From contig CM046845.1 of assembly GCA_025618425.1 (NCBI GenBank), positions 3,952,541 through 4,016,540 on the forward strand: a DNA stretch of 64,000 bases, given 5' to 3'. The notes under the pieces were generated by a model that worked only from the letters and a program-made list of their open reading frames with translations, had not been told where the DNA came from and ran no database searches. This document shows positions 26,801-36,475 of the stretch, in pieces. The position numbers were made by a program, and so were the translations under genes. Origin of the DNA: Heliocidaris tuberculata. Its lineage: Eukaryota > Echinodermata > Echinoidea > Camarodonta > Echinometridae. How positions within the stretch are numbered: the first letter of the stretch is position 1; each line of letters begins with the position of its first letter.

Positions 26801-27684
26801 ATGGATTTCAGAATCAATATACTTTTATAGCATGGAGTTTCACACATTTTATGAATGACGTGGAATCTAATCCACTTTTAAAGAGTACATGTACGTACAT
26901 GTATGTATCTAAAATTATAATCAATTTGATACTTTTATTTTTATCACTTTGTGAATTTTCCATAGTATTGTAGAGTAATTGTAGAGTAAAATAAGCAACT
27001 GTTCCATGGCTCTGAGGTATACATGTAATATTCATGTCTATAATGATACTCCCTTTCATAAAATATATTTCTGCTCATGTCTTAAGATCATTTCTTTACC
27101 TAATTACTAATAGTACAGAAGGAATTCAATCAATAACATTTTGGATTTGTACTCATGAAAGAGTCCGATGAGTTAGGAAAATTTTGCAAGACAATGCACG
27201 CCTGGCAGGAATTATTTCTTGTACTGCACTGTGCAAAAAAGATTGTTTTATGGTTTTGAACATGTTATGCCCAAGTTATAAGAAATGGAATGTTATCAAT
27301 ATTTAATTGATATCATTCTCTATCAAATAAAATGAAAAGATTCATATAAACTACTTGGGGGGGGGGGTTACAGAAGTTGACAAGGGGTGGTATTCTGAGA
27401 TTTATTTTATCTTGATTTTAGTGAAAAGATTTTAATTGTCATAACAACATTTCATTGGTGTTTGTGCAGATGAATTCCGTGTACGCAGCCACTTTTGTAC
27501 AGGCCTTAACCAATGATGCACCATAAGCGTACATTTTGTTATGACAATCAAAATTATTTCACTAAAATCAAGATAAAATAAATCTCAGAATACCACCCAA
27601 GGGTTTTAAAAGATATCACAGCAATGTCATACCACTGATCCCAGCTCCAACAATGATGACATCCCTGACTCTCTCAGAACCCAT
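4916..27684 (-). CDS. MAO: Flavin monoamine oxidase, copy 1 (17 coding exons, 522 aa)
   Basis: Oxidative deamination of amines with FAD, expected on the outer mitochondrial membrane. Coding exons in transcript order: 27633-27684, 26649-26743, 19133-19270, 15998-16102, 15469-15664, 13584-13621, 13068-13131, 12275-12363, 10214-10297, 9720-9795, 9085-9172, 8297-8350, 7635-7692, 7030-7127, 6522-6633, 5436-5498, 4916-5074. All junctions are GT-AG and frame-consistent. Seen: N-terminal dinucleotide-binding motif IIVGAGISG (about residues 10-18), [25 protein letters not shown] with Lys299 (Lys296 of human MAO B), [14 protein letters not shown] with Tyr435, and a C-terminal hydrophobic anchor (about residues 494-510) followed by Lys-Lys. 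Length matches mammalian MAO (520-527 aa). Odd: the flavin-attachment cysteine is Gly397, followed by the retained Tyr398; Asn38 stands where mammalian MAO has Arg in the EARDRVGGR motif. An AG directly before the ATG suggests a 5'UTR intron. Introns are mostly repeats. The family is certain; activity is inferred. Confidence 0.95.
5499..5560. repeat. (GA)n(G)n tract forming the polypyrimidine tract of MAO copy 1 exon 16
   Basis: GA dinucleotides followed by a run of 22 G. On the transcribed minus strand this is (C)n(CT)n running straight into TTTTATTAG and exon 16, so the microsatellite serves as the polypyrimidine tract. Copy 2 has the same arrangement at 42422-42540. Confidence 0.85.
5860..5945. 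repeat. (ATC)n-type trinucleotide cluster
   Basis: Two blocks of ATC triplets separated by short variants, in MAO copy 1 intron 15. Confidence 0.9.
5983..6192 (+). mobile_element. LINE-like 3' end with GAATTGAATTG tail
   Basis: Contains GTGAGGGGACTGTCTTGACA, a T-rich 3'UTR-like stretch and a terminal TGAATTGAATTGAATTG repeat, typical of the short tandem tails of CR1/L2-type retrotransposons. No RT coding remains here, so family assignment is tentative. Confidence 0.5.
6190..6490. repeat. Long imperfect (ATC)n tract
   Basis: About 300 bp of ATC triplets with TTC, ACC and ATT variants, ending about 30 bp from MAO copy 1 exon 15. It directly follows the tail of the LINE-like 3' end, a common way such tracts arise. 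Confidence 0.95.
7830..8076 (-). mobile_element. tRNA-derived SINE remnant
   Basis: On the minus strand GATGGCCTTGTGGTAGAAC resembles tRNA box A, and GAGGTTCCTGGTTTTGAAAC resembles a decayed box B about 40 nt later. It sits in MAO copy 1 intron 12 and is too divergent for a functional tRNA. Confidence 0.5.
9972..9995. repeat. (CA)n microsatellite
   Basis: About 24 bp of CA repeats in MAO copy 1 intron 9. Confidence 0.9.
10705..11436. repeat. Tandem array, five 147-bp units
   Basis: Units start at 10705, 10849, 10996, 11143 and 11290; the spacing is exactly 147 bp after a 144-bp first unit. Each carries a doubled AAATTTGCAT block, TTTCAAAATTCTGTGTAGAA, GAAGCCCCCACCCAGCC, ATCAGATAAAACAATCGGAA and GAAGTAGCATTTTTC. 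The last unit diverges at its end. It lies in MAO copy 1 intron 8. Confidence 0.95.
11437..11935. repeat. Tail module of the 147-bp array: GGAC repeats, ACCGATGAC cluster, (CA)n, terminal hairpin
   Basis: Directly after the array come (GGAC)n (about 11452-11486), CA repeats, at least five scattered ACCGATGAC-like nonamers in both orientations including a perfect 20-bp palindrome at 11718-11737, further CA/CG repeats (11800-11880), and a CTTCCTTCGGCGGGGACAA terminus. It looks like the end of a repetitive element rather than unique intron. Confidence 0.7.
13890..14160. repeat. Cluster of CTAGTTCAATCCAG-like short repeats
   Basis: Variants of TCTAGTTCAATCCAG recur many times, and a longer block, CAATCCAG followed by TTACCCAGCTA and ACCTACA, occurs twice about 110 bp apart. 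At 14060-14150 the motif GATTCAATC with AGCTCAATGCAT is mirrored as an inverted repeat. No coding. Confidence 0.7.
14155..14280 (-). mobile_element. LINE-like 3' end in reverse orientation
   Basis: On the minus strand GGACAATAAATCCTCAATTT is followed by tandem TTTCAA repeats, like the AATAAA plus short tandem tail of non-LTR elements. Only a 3'UTR-like fragment is visible. Confidence 0.4.
14421..15242. repeat. Tandem array of about five 145-153-bp units with TGACCT clusters and hairpin tail
   Basis: Units repeat in order: TGACCT-rich block, ACGTACCCCAAAATCTAATC, AGATCGTCTTCCTATGGTGA, ACATACTAGCACCAAGTTTG, GGTTCTTGAGTTATC. The last unit runs into GGGACGGACGGACAGAC and a terminal hairpin-like CCTCCGGCACC/GGTGGGCGGAGG followed by CATAA. 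It has the same plan as the 10.7-11.9 kb array but a different unit. It lies in MAO copy 1 intron 5. Confidence 0.9.
16390..16800. repeat. Dispersed G-rich repeat, paired with the one at 37990-38345
   Basis: Shares, in inverted orientation with 37990-38345, the blocks CAACCGCGTAGC, GTGGGTGCAGGGAG, GCTCTGACGTTT, CAAATTTGAGAGAAA and GGCGGAAAGTTAGT. GTGGGTGCAGGGAG occurs twice inside it. Confidence 0.7.
17132..18649 (-). mobile_element. Tc1/mariner-like transposon relic with long terminal inverted repeats
   Basis: Inverted ends starting CACTGCCCT and continuing as similar sequence for about 200 bp flank a broken transposase read on the minus strand. Pieces seen: [14 protein letters not shown] near 17.5 kb, a second [14 protein letters not shown] near 17.9 kb, and [15 protein letters not shown] with CPANELHL near 17.65 kb. 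The doubled FQQxNDPxHS block implies an internal duplication; stops and frameshifts are present. The right end abuts TA. Inactive. Confidence 0.8.
17669..17827. mobile_element. Foldback MITE nested in the Tc1-like relic
   Basis: 159 bp with inverted ends GGGCCCCGTTGCATAAAACT, followed by inner arms TACCATTGATGGTAAC. The centre carries TTTGATTGGCTG. It interrupts the decayed transposase, so it inserted later. Confidence 0.85.
18690..18795 (+). mobile_element. LINE-like 3' end with TTGAATTGAATTGAA tail
   Basis: TTATTGCCAATAAAACCGAA followed by a tandem TTGAA tail, as in CR1/L2-type 3' ends. Only the 3' end is present. Confidence 0.45.
18903..19089. mobile_element. Foldback element beside MAO copy 1 exon 3
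   Basis: Inverted arms GGCCgAATcCACGAAAGAGG and inner AACCATGGTTTAAACC-like palindromic blocks, 187 bp. It ends 43 bp from the 3' boundary of exon 3 (19133). Confidence 0.8.
20730..20825. repeat. (CTT)n microsatellite
   Basis: Nearly pure CTT triplets with a few CTC/CCA interruptions. Confidence 0.95.
20940..21075 (+). mobile_element. LINE-like 3'UTR fragment
   Basis: ATTCAGCCAATTGGCTGCAA followed by repeated CAATAAA/AATAAAA, the same pattern as the 28.2 kb fragment (ATTCAGCCATTTGGCTG then AATAAA). Non-coding 3' end only. Confidence 0.4.
23268..23500. repeat. Dispersed G-rich repeat with internal duplication
   Basis: GGCGAATCCAGGGGGGCCC at one end and TGGATCCACC with a G-run at the other enclose two copies of a block containing ATGCTGAGGACCTT, a T-run and GCTTGTCA. 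The organisation recalls the GGGCGGATCC family. Confidence 0.6.
25190..26050. repeat. 66-bp minisatellite in the LINE 3'UTR
   Basis: Units read TAAGCCACCTTTACGGCTTG, ACTAATAAATAATGTATATT, CTATGATTTTCGTATCATTT, GTAATG, about 66 bp each, most regular at 25780-26040 and degraded before 25500. One unit is split by a MITE. Confidence 0.93.
25539..25781. mobile_element. MITE with TA duplication inserted in the minisatellite
   Basis: 243 bp bounded by inverted AAGGGATAC/GTATCCCTT and flanked by TA on both sides (25537-25538, 25782-25783). Neighbouring minisatellite units give the empty site AATAAATAATGTATATT, confirming a TA duplication as in Tc1/mariner-type MITEs. No ORF. Confidence 0.9.
27385..27598. 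mobile_element. Foldback element 34 bp from MAO copy 1 exon 1
   Basis: Arms of about 60 bp beginning GGGTGGTATTCTGAGATTTA on each side, flanked by AAG, which may be a 3-bp duplication. It lies in intron 1, close to the donor of the start-codon exon (27633). Confidence 0.85.
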
Positions 27685-28129
27685 CTGGACTTCTCATCAA
27701 TCTCTCCTCACCAAAGAATATCAGGTGCAGCTCTCTAGAATGATTAGATGTAAGAGATAATGCAGCTCACATTGACCTCATTAATTCCATCTGGTTTTAT
27801 TTTGTAGTTTCAATGGTATAGTATTTGCACCAAGAAGCTGAATAAATTCAAATTTCCTAGATTTTATCCTCAAAATAATTTCATTGACAGCTCTAAAACC
27901 ACAAGAAATGCTGCACTACACTTTTACATGTATGATTTTAGCAATCAGTATCATTTGCAGTTAGATAAAATGAAACTGACTCCTGGTTTTTACCAGGAAA
28001 TATATATATTTCTTTATCTAAAAGCAATTCTTTGTTTTTCTCTATGTCACAATGAAATGCTGAATTTCTTTACTATCTGCCATTGTTGTAATTACTAGTT
28101 ATTTCCTCTTTTTATATTGATATTACATG

Positions 28130-28255
28130 TACATGTTAATTTCACATTCATTTTCATTGTATTGTGAACTTTGTCTATTATATCGTAATATATATTGCAA
28201 TTCAGCCATTTGGCTGTGACAATACCAGCAAATAAACCTGGAGTTGAATTGAATG
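28130..28255 (+). mobile_element. LINE-like 3' end
   Basis: CAATTCAGCCATTTGGCTGT, then CAGCAAATAAACCTGGAG and a TTGAATTGAAT tail. Confidence 0.45.
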
Positions 28256-29503
28256 GCTTTCGCATAGAAAATGCACATCAAAATCCACTTATTTCAATAA
28301 TGCACTTCTCAGTGAAACTGTTCACCCACAGCAAACACAGTGCAATGATCCCATTTAAGGTCAGTCATCTGTGAAGAACAGTCAAATAGGAAGAACCATT
28401 CAAAGCTACAACGTACATGTCAAGATATGACAGCTTGTGGTAGGAAATTTGCATATTTAGAAAAAAAAAAGATAAAAGATAATCATATTCAACTCAATAT
28501 ATGAGTACAATTCAGTGCTTTTATCAGTACAGCATTTCTAAACCAGGACTTGACATTGAATGAAATTATGGGTTTCCAGGCCAAGAAATCACATCAAATT
28601 CCAGTTTTGGTAGGCTGAATTAAACTGAATATTGGTATAAGAATCAATTCTTTTGTGTTTGTGTATCATACAGCCTACAGGTAAACCATGATTGTACAAA
28701 TCTCCCTATGAATATCTCAAAAGATATTCATGTTAAATACATACACCACTGCTCCCTGAATAAGGTTAAAAAAGTAACTAGATTCTGCTTTAGCAGCAGT
28801 GTATACGTATTATAAAATAGCTGTATCATTTTAAGCATCGTGATTGGTCAAAATGCGTCACATGACATGCAACTTTTTTCGCGCAGTGCATGGGAGTGTA
28901 AAAGGTGTGCAATGAAAAGTGATATTGCACGCTCCAGTGGCAGTGACCAACGTAGAGCCTTAGAAGAAGTCTTATCTTTTCATTTTCTAGAACTAACAGA
29001 ACTTTTGTAGACTCTAACGTTAGATCTACACTTTAGTTTGTTTTGATTTTCATGTCTCGCTATTTTATAAAACAAATAACGCACTTGACCCTGTTGTGCG
29101 AAACGTAAATGCAGTGAATGCTAGGTATCTTTAGATGGTGTGCACTGTGAACTCGCCGCAAGCGGCTCGTGCACAGAAGCGGCACCAATCTAAAGAAACC
29201 TTGTGTGCACTTCATTTACACTGACGCAAGCTGGGCCGTGCGTTATACTCTAAACATGCTGACTTACAATGTACTTGTACTTGATGCTGCTCTTCAAATC
29301 TTCAAACTTCCCTGATGCAAGCAACAAATTTGGTTGCCATGGAGGCTAAATTTTTGGTACTATCAGCAACTGCTAATGTTATCATAATACTAAGAAACTA
29401 CACTACTATGTACTATTACTATGTACTACTACTACTACTACTACTACTACATGTAAGTAAGTACTACTACTGTTAATACTACTACCACCAGTTGATCATT
29501 TAA

Positions 29504-30001
29504 AGGGGAAGTTCACCCTGAAGATTACTTGAGTTTAAAAAATGCAGAAAAAATAAAGAAAAATATTGGCGAAGGTTTGATGCAAATCGGTCAAATAATA
29601 AAAGAGTTATGAGTATTTAAAGTTTTGGATTCGTGACGTCACATGCGAGCAGCTGCCCATTGGTCATGTAATAAATATTCCATATATTCGCATTTTTTTT
29701 AACGTTCCACGATAAATTAATATTGTTTCTTTTCAGAATCTAGTATTGAATAACATTTCTGACAATATATCAAATGCACAGACGAAAATATTCTAAATTT
29801 TCTGAGAAAACTGTATTTTATGGAATATTTATCACATTACATAATGGAGGAGCTGCTCGCATGTGACGTCACAAAATCAAAACTTCAAAAGTCCATAACT
29901 CCGTTATTCTTTAACGGATTTTGTCCAAACTTTCGCCAATATTTTTCTTTATTTTTTCTGCATTTTTTAAACTCAAGTAATCTTCGGGGTGAACTTCCCC
30001 T
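29504..30001. mobile_element. Long-armed MITE with TTAA or TA duplication
   Basis: 498 bp with arms over 150 bp, starting AGGGGAAGTTCACCC, including an inner GACGTCACATGCGAGCAGC block mirrored on the other side. Flanks read TTAA on both sides, consistent with a piggyBac-type TTAA or a mariner-type TA duplication. No transposase. Confidence 0.9.
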
Positions 30002-30347
30002 TTAATGCCTTACAGTGTAATATCACCTCAGACTCAGAGACATGGGATTCAATTTCAAACGGTTCAAACCTCAACTTTGAGTACATACATGTATTCTCCA
30101 CTTGTAGGATAATTCCATTTTACCCTGGAATGAGCACCTTTATTGGTCCAGGTAGACACAATCCCCTTTTTTTTAGTTTGCACAGTGAATAAAGGACAGA
30201 GGTGAACTTGGCTCTCTTCCAGAAAGGCCAACCAAACAAGATGGCTTATGTGCGAGGTCAAATTTCCCTTGGATTTGACAGCCAATATGGTTTGCCAAAA
30301 GATATTGACAGTCCTTCCCTTTAAATACATGTACACCTTATATCTAA

Positions 30348-30762
30348 AGGCCACAGCACACCTTACGATCGGTCTGCGATACGATTTGTGAAATAAATCG
30401 CTATGTCATTAAATATTGGTATTTTAACAAATGAAATCAACCCTATTCAGGTTCTGTAAAGCAATATGAATACTAAACATAGGGTTTTGATGAGCTGTCA
30501 GCTTTCTACAGGGAATAAGGGCAAAATTAATTTCAAATCGTAGGCAGTCGTACGATTTTTGTGACGTCACTATGATTCGGAGCCGATTTGGCCATTCCAC
30601 CGACTAGAAAACTCGGCAAAGGCCGTATTATCTATTTTACTATCTGGATGACTAATCAGACCCTCAATCAAAAATATTTTTCTTTTTAAATGATTTGTCA
30701 AATAATATTACATTTTCTTCTGAAATCGGATCGCAGACCGATCGTAAGGTGTGCGGTGGCCT
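30348..30762. mobile_element. Foldback MITE with TAA duplication (Harbinger-like)
   Basis: 415 bp with ends AGGCCACAGCACACCTTACG and its near-complement (one mismatch), flanked by TAA at 30345-30347 and 30763-30765. A three-base TWA-type duplication is characteristic of PIF/Harbinger elements. Inner arms carry ATCGGTCTGCGAT. Confidence 0.85.
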
Positions 30763-31648
30763 TAAGAGGTCCATACTGATGATGGCATTAAAAGAATACT
30801 GCATTAAAGCAGGGAGACTAAGGACACTGGGCAAATAGGGACAAAACTATCTTTTGCCAGTTAAGATTTACCAGTGTTACGGTATGGGTCCACAAATTAA
30901 AAAAAAAGAAAAAAAAAAATCCCTGAAAGTTTTAATAAATATGATCAACACAGAGTATGGGGAAATTTCCAATAAAAATTATAATTGTATGATGGGGAGC
31001 CCTATGTCTGCGCAGTGCGCACCTAAGATTTGACCTTAAAATGAACAAGAATTTCTCCAATATTCCTCCGAAGTTTAGTTTTATATTAGTCCTGATATTA
31101 TGAAGACTAAGTTTGCAAAAAATCTCATCAAAATTAGAGCAAGAACAATGCCATTTTCACAAGAACGGCGGCCGTGTCATTTCAGCGTTCAAAAAACAAT
31201 GGTGCCCATGTCTGCGCACTCATTCATTTTACACGCAGTTCGGGAGTTTCAAAGTGAAAGACAACATTTTGAGCCTTGTGAATAAATAATCTGAAATAAG
31301 TCCTTTTTTCATCATTTTGACTCATTTTTTGCATGAATACCGATTGCTGTGATAAATATGAAAAGTTTGTGTTCGTTGCGGTTTTGTTTTATCAGAATCG
31401 CGTGTGTGCAGACATGGGCACTGCGCAGACTTGGGCACTCTAGCCATACTGCAGTACGAATGGTCCTAAAATTATGATTACTATAACTAGAGGACTAAAT
31501 TTCACAGGAATTCCGAACCATTGTTGCATTCCATAATCTTGCTACCATCACCTTCTAGGAATAATTTTTCAAAATATAATTTCAGAAGTTGCATAGTAAA
31601 TTTACCCTTAAAATGCATATTAAGACATTAAAATTTTTTAAACTGCTG

Positions 31649-31789
31649 CCAGGGGCCTTTTGCATAAAATGCTTTTAAAAGCTTGAATCAAACAGAACTT
31701 AATTTTCAACCAATCAGGATCCTGTATTTAGGACTTGATTTTTTGAGTTGCATTTAAATGCAATTTTATTTTATGCAAGAGGTACCTGG
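31649..31789. mobile_element. Short foldback element, TTGCATAAAA type
   Basis: Ends CCAGGGGCCTTTTGCATAAA and TTTTATGCAAGAGGTACCTGG-like, with CAACCAATCAGGATCCTG in the middle. Same design as the elements at 17669 and 37135. Confidence 0.7.
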
Positions 31790-31899
31790 TTGCTCAGTAA
31801 AAGTACCTTAGTTTAAAATTACAAGCATTTAATTTTCATACTAACTGTACTATTTTTTGTTGGCTATTGTTTTACTAAACCAGAAATAAATTGCATTCA

Positions 31900-32142
31900 T
31901 GTTGCCTACAGCGAACTTTCTAAAGCTGGTTTTCTTGAAGTTAACCAAAAATCAAAACAACTCGTATTGCATCACGTGCATAAAATATATCATACTAGGT
32001 CAAATCATTATATTCGATCCAACTTCAATCTTGTTACTGACCTGCATAATTATGATACAAGAAATAGCAGATTCAACTTTAACTTACCAGAAAGAGTAGG
32101 TAGCATTGAAAATTTGTTTTATTACATTGCCATCAAACATTG

Positions 32143-32176
<34 letters not shown>

Positions 32177-32827
32177 CTTTTAAAGTCCACTCCAAATTTT
32201 ATTAAGTTAAACCGAAATGGAAATTCTTTTTGCCCAATTGTTCGTGAGCCCGGCAGCCACTGAGCAGCGCCAGATCGACGTTGCTCTATCCCTTCCTAAT
32301 TATATAATTATATAAAGGAGATAGAAAACTTTGCTCTTTTTAAGAGGAAATTAAGGGAATACCTATCACTTGAGAGTCAGAGGAGAGAAGCTAATGACAT
32401 GGTATATGATTGAAATTGCCTGAAGACAGAACACTTTTCTTTTCTCTGCCAGGTTCATGCTGTCTAAGTTTGAATATACTTTTGTTTTTGTACATTTTAG
32501 AGATTCAACATATTCTTTATTCTTTTTGCTCCTCTTCCTCTTCTTCCTCCTCCTCCTCCTCCTCCTCCTTCTTCTTCTTCTTATTATTATTATCATTATT
32601 ACATATATCATTATTAATGTTGTTTTTGTTATTATCATTTTTATTATTCTTAATATTTTTTTTTTCCTTCTCAGTCTGTAAATAATACAAATTGAACTAA
32701 TTAATTTTGTATGTTGGGGACCCCACTGGAAATAAGCTCTCGAGCTTTCGTGGGTTATCCTGTTCAAGCTTACATAATTTTGATCTGATATTCTTTTATT
32801 GTTGTATGTTAGAGGCTTGGCAAATAA

Positions 32828-32872
<45 letters not shown>
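31900..32872 (+). mobile_element. 3' end of a non-LTR retrotransposon with (AAT)n, (CTT/ATT)n and (CAAT)n tracts
   Basis: The plus strand encodes LINE ORF2 C-terminal pieces: KIYHTRSNHYIRSNFNLVTD, LHNYDTRNSRFNFNLPERVG, AIKHWNN running into an (AAT)n tract, then at 32326-32412 ENFALFKRKLREYLSLES with a stop. Downstream is a 3'UTR-like GTTGGGGACCCCACTGGAAA, pyrimidine-rich tracts (32520-32660) and a terminal AATAAAATCAATCAATCAAT repeat (32825-32871). Truncated and disrupted. Confidence 0.8.
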
Positions 32873-32874
<2 letters not shown>

Positions 32875-33720
32875 TCTTCATGTGCAAGCTTGTGCATACA
32901 TGTGTGTGATGAGGGTGACAATATTCCACACACATCTTAAAAATTGTTAGGAATGTGACATTCGATCCATAATTTCTCATGTTCTACTTTAATTAATTTA
33001 GATTGATTTATACAACGGAGAGCAAAGTTTTGGACTACAAATGGATCCTAGAAGAAGATTGATCGGCAAAGAATTTCGGAAATATCGTGATCTAAAATTT
33101 GATGTCTGATTGCAACAGGCATGGAACTGAAAAACGGTCATAAAACCAGTGAGACCAAAGTTTGGGCATGTGAGTTTACATCTAATTTATCCAACGTAGC
33201 AATCCATCAAAGGTAAGACAATTGCATCATTTGACTTGCAAGGCAAAATATCATACATTATCACGTCTGGCATAGCAAGGTGCTTAATAAAAGATGACTG
33301 CACTTAATTCCCATTGATTGGAGACTACGTAGAACCAAGTAACCATTCCTAACAACTGAGTCACGTCTTCCGGATGGTGACATTAAAGGTCGGTCCCAGA
33401 CGTAAATAATCATATCTGATTGATACACGTCTGTAAAAACCCAATCACACACACACACACACCACTGCAGAAATGACTTGAGCACAGGATCTACCTCTTC
33501 TCGTATCCAGATGATGATGATGACTGGAACTGCAGCATTAATGTACAGATTATAGTATAAAGTACATCATAATAAGTTTTCAGGTTTGTGCGCGCACTGT
33601 TGTAACCTTGTGTAACGTTATTTAGGGCGCACAACGCAATATGCATTTAATTTGAATTTTATTTTTTAAAAACCAATCAGTTGCGGATAAGTTGTAGTTG
33701 CATTAAGACGTTTAGAAGTA

Positions 33721-34641
33721 CCGTAGACTGCCCGGTTTCAGCTCACTTTTGCAGTTTTTCACTGATAATTTTACTTTTAAAGAATTATACAGGCGCTAAT
33801 GTACACCATTTTGACGCGAACATTCTAGCAAATCGTACCATGACACTCTTACTCCTGAATTCCTAAGCGGCCGTCTGTAGTGCGCCGACTGTGCGAAGCA
33901 TTTTCCGGTCCCTTTTCCGCGATGACCCGTCCTAATTCCGACCGCTAGTGGGCGCACATGCAATAAAACGATTACATCGGTTTAAATGCAAGCTAATTAA
34001 TGATTATTTCCTCGCCATATTTAATAGTCTTTTCTTTTCAAATCATTGGCATTCCGCCTTTATCGTGCGCGTACTATCATATTATGCGCTGCAAAAACTT
34101 TGCAAGTTATGCGCTCATTAGCAGCTCTGCTATAGAATGCACGGGCCGCGGCGTCCCGATAAGTAAAAGGCTGTATAATGCAGGGTGAGCGAAAATAGGG
34201 CAGGGGTTTCACGCAGCTGCACGGTCCAGTTTAATCATGGATAATTTCTTTTTAAATATATGAGTTCCCACTAAAAATTTGGCCAGGTCAAACCTCAGGA
34301 ATTGTAGCGTAACTATCTTTGTAAATAAACATTCATATTTTACTACAATTTTTTTTCTGACCGTTCTAACGAGTAGGTTTATGTTTTTAAAAATAGTTTG
34401 TTCATACATAAATAAGCAGATTGCTCACTTCTGCATAGTGACGTCATTCGCGTATCTCCGTTTTACGCGCGATCGAAAGTGAACCATTTTTGGTGTACAT
34501 ATTCCTTGCAGTGTGTATGCTGCCACAGGCTAGTGAGTTGCATGCCTTCATTGCACACCGAAGAAACTCGAGCGGTGGAAGACGGCCGTTGTGTCCATGA
34601 AGCCCTGTCACGCAGGTGAGCGGAAACAGGGCAGTCTACGG
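33721..34641. mobile_element. Non-autonomous DNA transposon, TIR CCGTAGACTGCCC, TA duplication
   Basis: 921 bp with inverted ends CCGTAGACTGCCC extending imperfectly through GTTTCxGCTCAC, flanked by TA (33719-33720, 34642-34643). An internal GTGAGCGAAAATAGGGCAG near 34185 repeats the end sequence, hinting at a composite or rearranged element. No transposase ORF is seen. Confidence 0.85.
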
Positions 34642-34851
34642 TAATAAAGCCCAACAAATTGGTAAGCCCATTTAGTTGTTTCTGTCATCATGACAATAAA
34701 TTACATGTAAAAATGCATGCGTATTGTTTCTATTACATTTTTGGGTTTATATTGCAGAATGTAATCTACTTGTAATGACTCGTGTACCTACGTGCACTGT
34801 ATACTATGTGTACTTGTACACCTATTCGTAATCTACTAGTGTATCTACATG

Positions 34852-35665
34852 GGGTCGGGCTAACTCGGCACTAGGGCGAACTCGGCACTACGGGAAAAGT
34901 GAGGCCGAGTTAGCCCGGAGGGTTTAAATCGATCATGAAATACCAATCCGTAAGGTTTTGTTGTGATTACTAGCTAAGAATATGTTTATTAACCATTCTT
35001 TTTGATAGAATTGTATGAAATACTCACTTTGAAGATAATCTTGCAATTTTCTTGAGTTAACATGATATAAAAGTGAATTTCTATGCAGTTTAATCACACA
35101 ATACTGCTCCGAATCGCCGTGCGTAGGCCGTAGCATGCACTGTGTTTGCTACGGTATTCGGAGCGATGAGTCGGACACACATTTTGCAAAACTGCAAATT
35201 ACTGGAAAACTCGGTAAATTTGTTTTTATCCATCATAAATTTGGAACTAATTAACATATACTGAGTTGTTATGTTTCAGACATGATTAAGATCTACGGAA
35301 TTTTGCAGTAATTCATTCATCAAAATATGTCTCCAGATACGAGTTCGAGTACACAGTCACTGAGTCAGTGAATGCAACGCACGGCGATTGCGAATATATG
35401 CGAGCTGTGAGTGATTAAACTGCCCAAAATGTCACTTTAAATTGATATTAGCTCAAGAAAATTGCAAGATTATCTTCAAAGTAAGTATTTCATACAATTC
35501 TATCAAAAGAATGTTTAAAAAACGTATTCTTAGCTAGTATTTAGTAATCAAAACAAAACCTTACGGATTGGTATTTCATGATCGATTCAACCTCTCCGGG
35601 CTAACTCGGCCTCGCATTTACGGTTGGGCCGACTTCGCCCTAGTGCCGAGTTAGCCCGGATTCAC
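34852..35665. mobile_element. Large foldback element, GGGCTAACTCGGC ends
   Basis: About 814 bp with imperfect inverted arms of roughly 280 bp (for example ACCAATCCGTAAGGTTTTGT on the left and its complement on the right). The tips themselves contain repeated CGGGCTAACTCGGC in both directions. CTACATG flanks both sides (34845-34851, 35666-35672), a possible 7-bp duplication. No ORF. Confidence 0.85.
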
Positions 35666-36177
35666 CTACATGTACTCATATACCGTACCTACTCGTGTAT
35701 CTGCTTATAATCAAGATATAATCTAGACTAGAGTCCATAGGCATAGATCTACTCTGTACTCACAATCACATTTCACTTTATTCTCTGTATTAAAGTTATT
35801 CATAACGTTACGATTCAAATAACATAGACTCAAAACTTGTATCATTTAAGTAAGACCAAGAAACTCCTCGAAGTAGAGGCAGCCACAATGATAATAATAT
35901 GAAACTTGAATTTGAAAGAAATTCGACCCACTACACTCCCGCCGCACTTGTACTTCGTCTGGAAACGCAGCTGCACGCAGGCGGATGGTTCAGGGGAGAA
36001 ACAACACGGATTCCTGGTCTGAGTAAACTGTCGCCGAATTGAAATGTGCACAGGCGTTTGAAATTAAATTTTCTCAAAGTTTACGGCCCAGATTGAACTC
36101 AAATACAAAATAGTGACGGGAAAACAAAATAAAATGACTCTCAAGCAATGACATCATACTGATCCGGCGAAACTTAC

Positions 36178-36320
36178 CAAGTTAAAGCTCTCGAGCTCAA
36201 CCGCGTTCCAAAGCCGAGGGGCGAGAGAATCAGCTGATCTGGTACGTGCGTGCGCGCGCGCATGTACTCCGGATCCGTGGCGCTGGCGCGTGATCGGAAG
36301 CGCGAGCTAGCCAGCTGGCC
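36178..36320 (-). promoter_or_regulatory. CpG-rich patch with consensus splice donor; candidate MAO copy 1 first exon/promoter
   Basis: This interval is rich in CG dinucleotides in an otherwise AT-rich spacer. Read on the minus strand it ends in TTTAACTTG followed by GTAAGT at 36177-36172, a consensus donor. MAO copy 1 has an AG acceptor directly before its ATG (27684), so an unidentified 5'UTR exon must exist upstream. Joining the two is inference; no TATA or initiator was identified. Confidence 0.35.
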
Positions 36321-36347
36321 TGGCTAGCTAGCTATGCTAGAAGGCGA

Positions 36348-36475
36348 GGGCACAGAGTGGGGGAGGGGTGGGGGAGGGGCGGGGGGAGGGGCGGGGGAGG
36401 GGCGGGGGGAGGGGCGGGGGGGGGGGGGCGGGGGGAGGGGCGGGGGGGGGGGGGGGAGGGGCGGGGGGAGGGAGG
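36348..36475. repeat. G-rich minisatellite (GGGGCGGGGGGA type)
   Basis: Almost pure G with single A and C interruptions in a roughly 10-17 bp period; strongly G-quadruplex-prone on the plus strand. It adjoins the CpG-rich patch proposed as the MAO copy 1 promoter. Confidence 0.9.

Noticed and set aside
32410..32833. Opposed reading frames with poly-Ser, poly-Leu and poly-Arg
   Set aside because: Products of the CTT/CTC/ATT simple repeats at the LINE 3' end.
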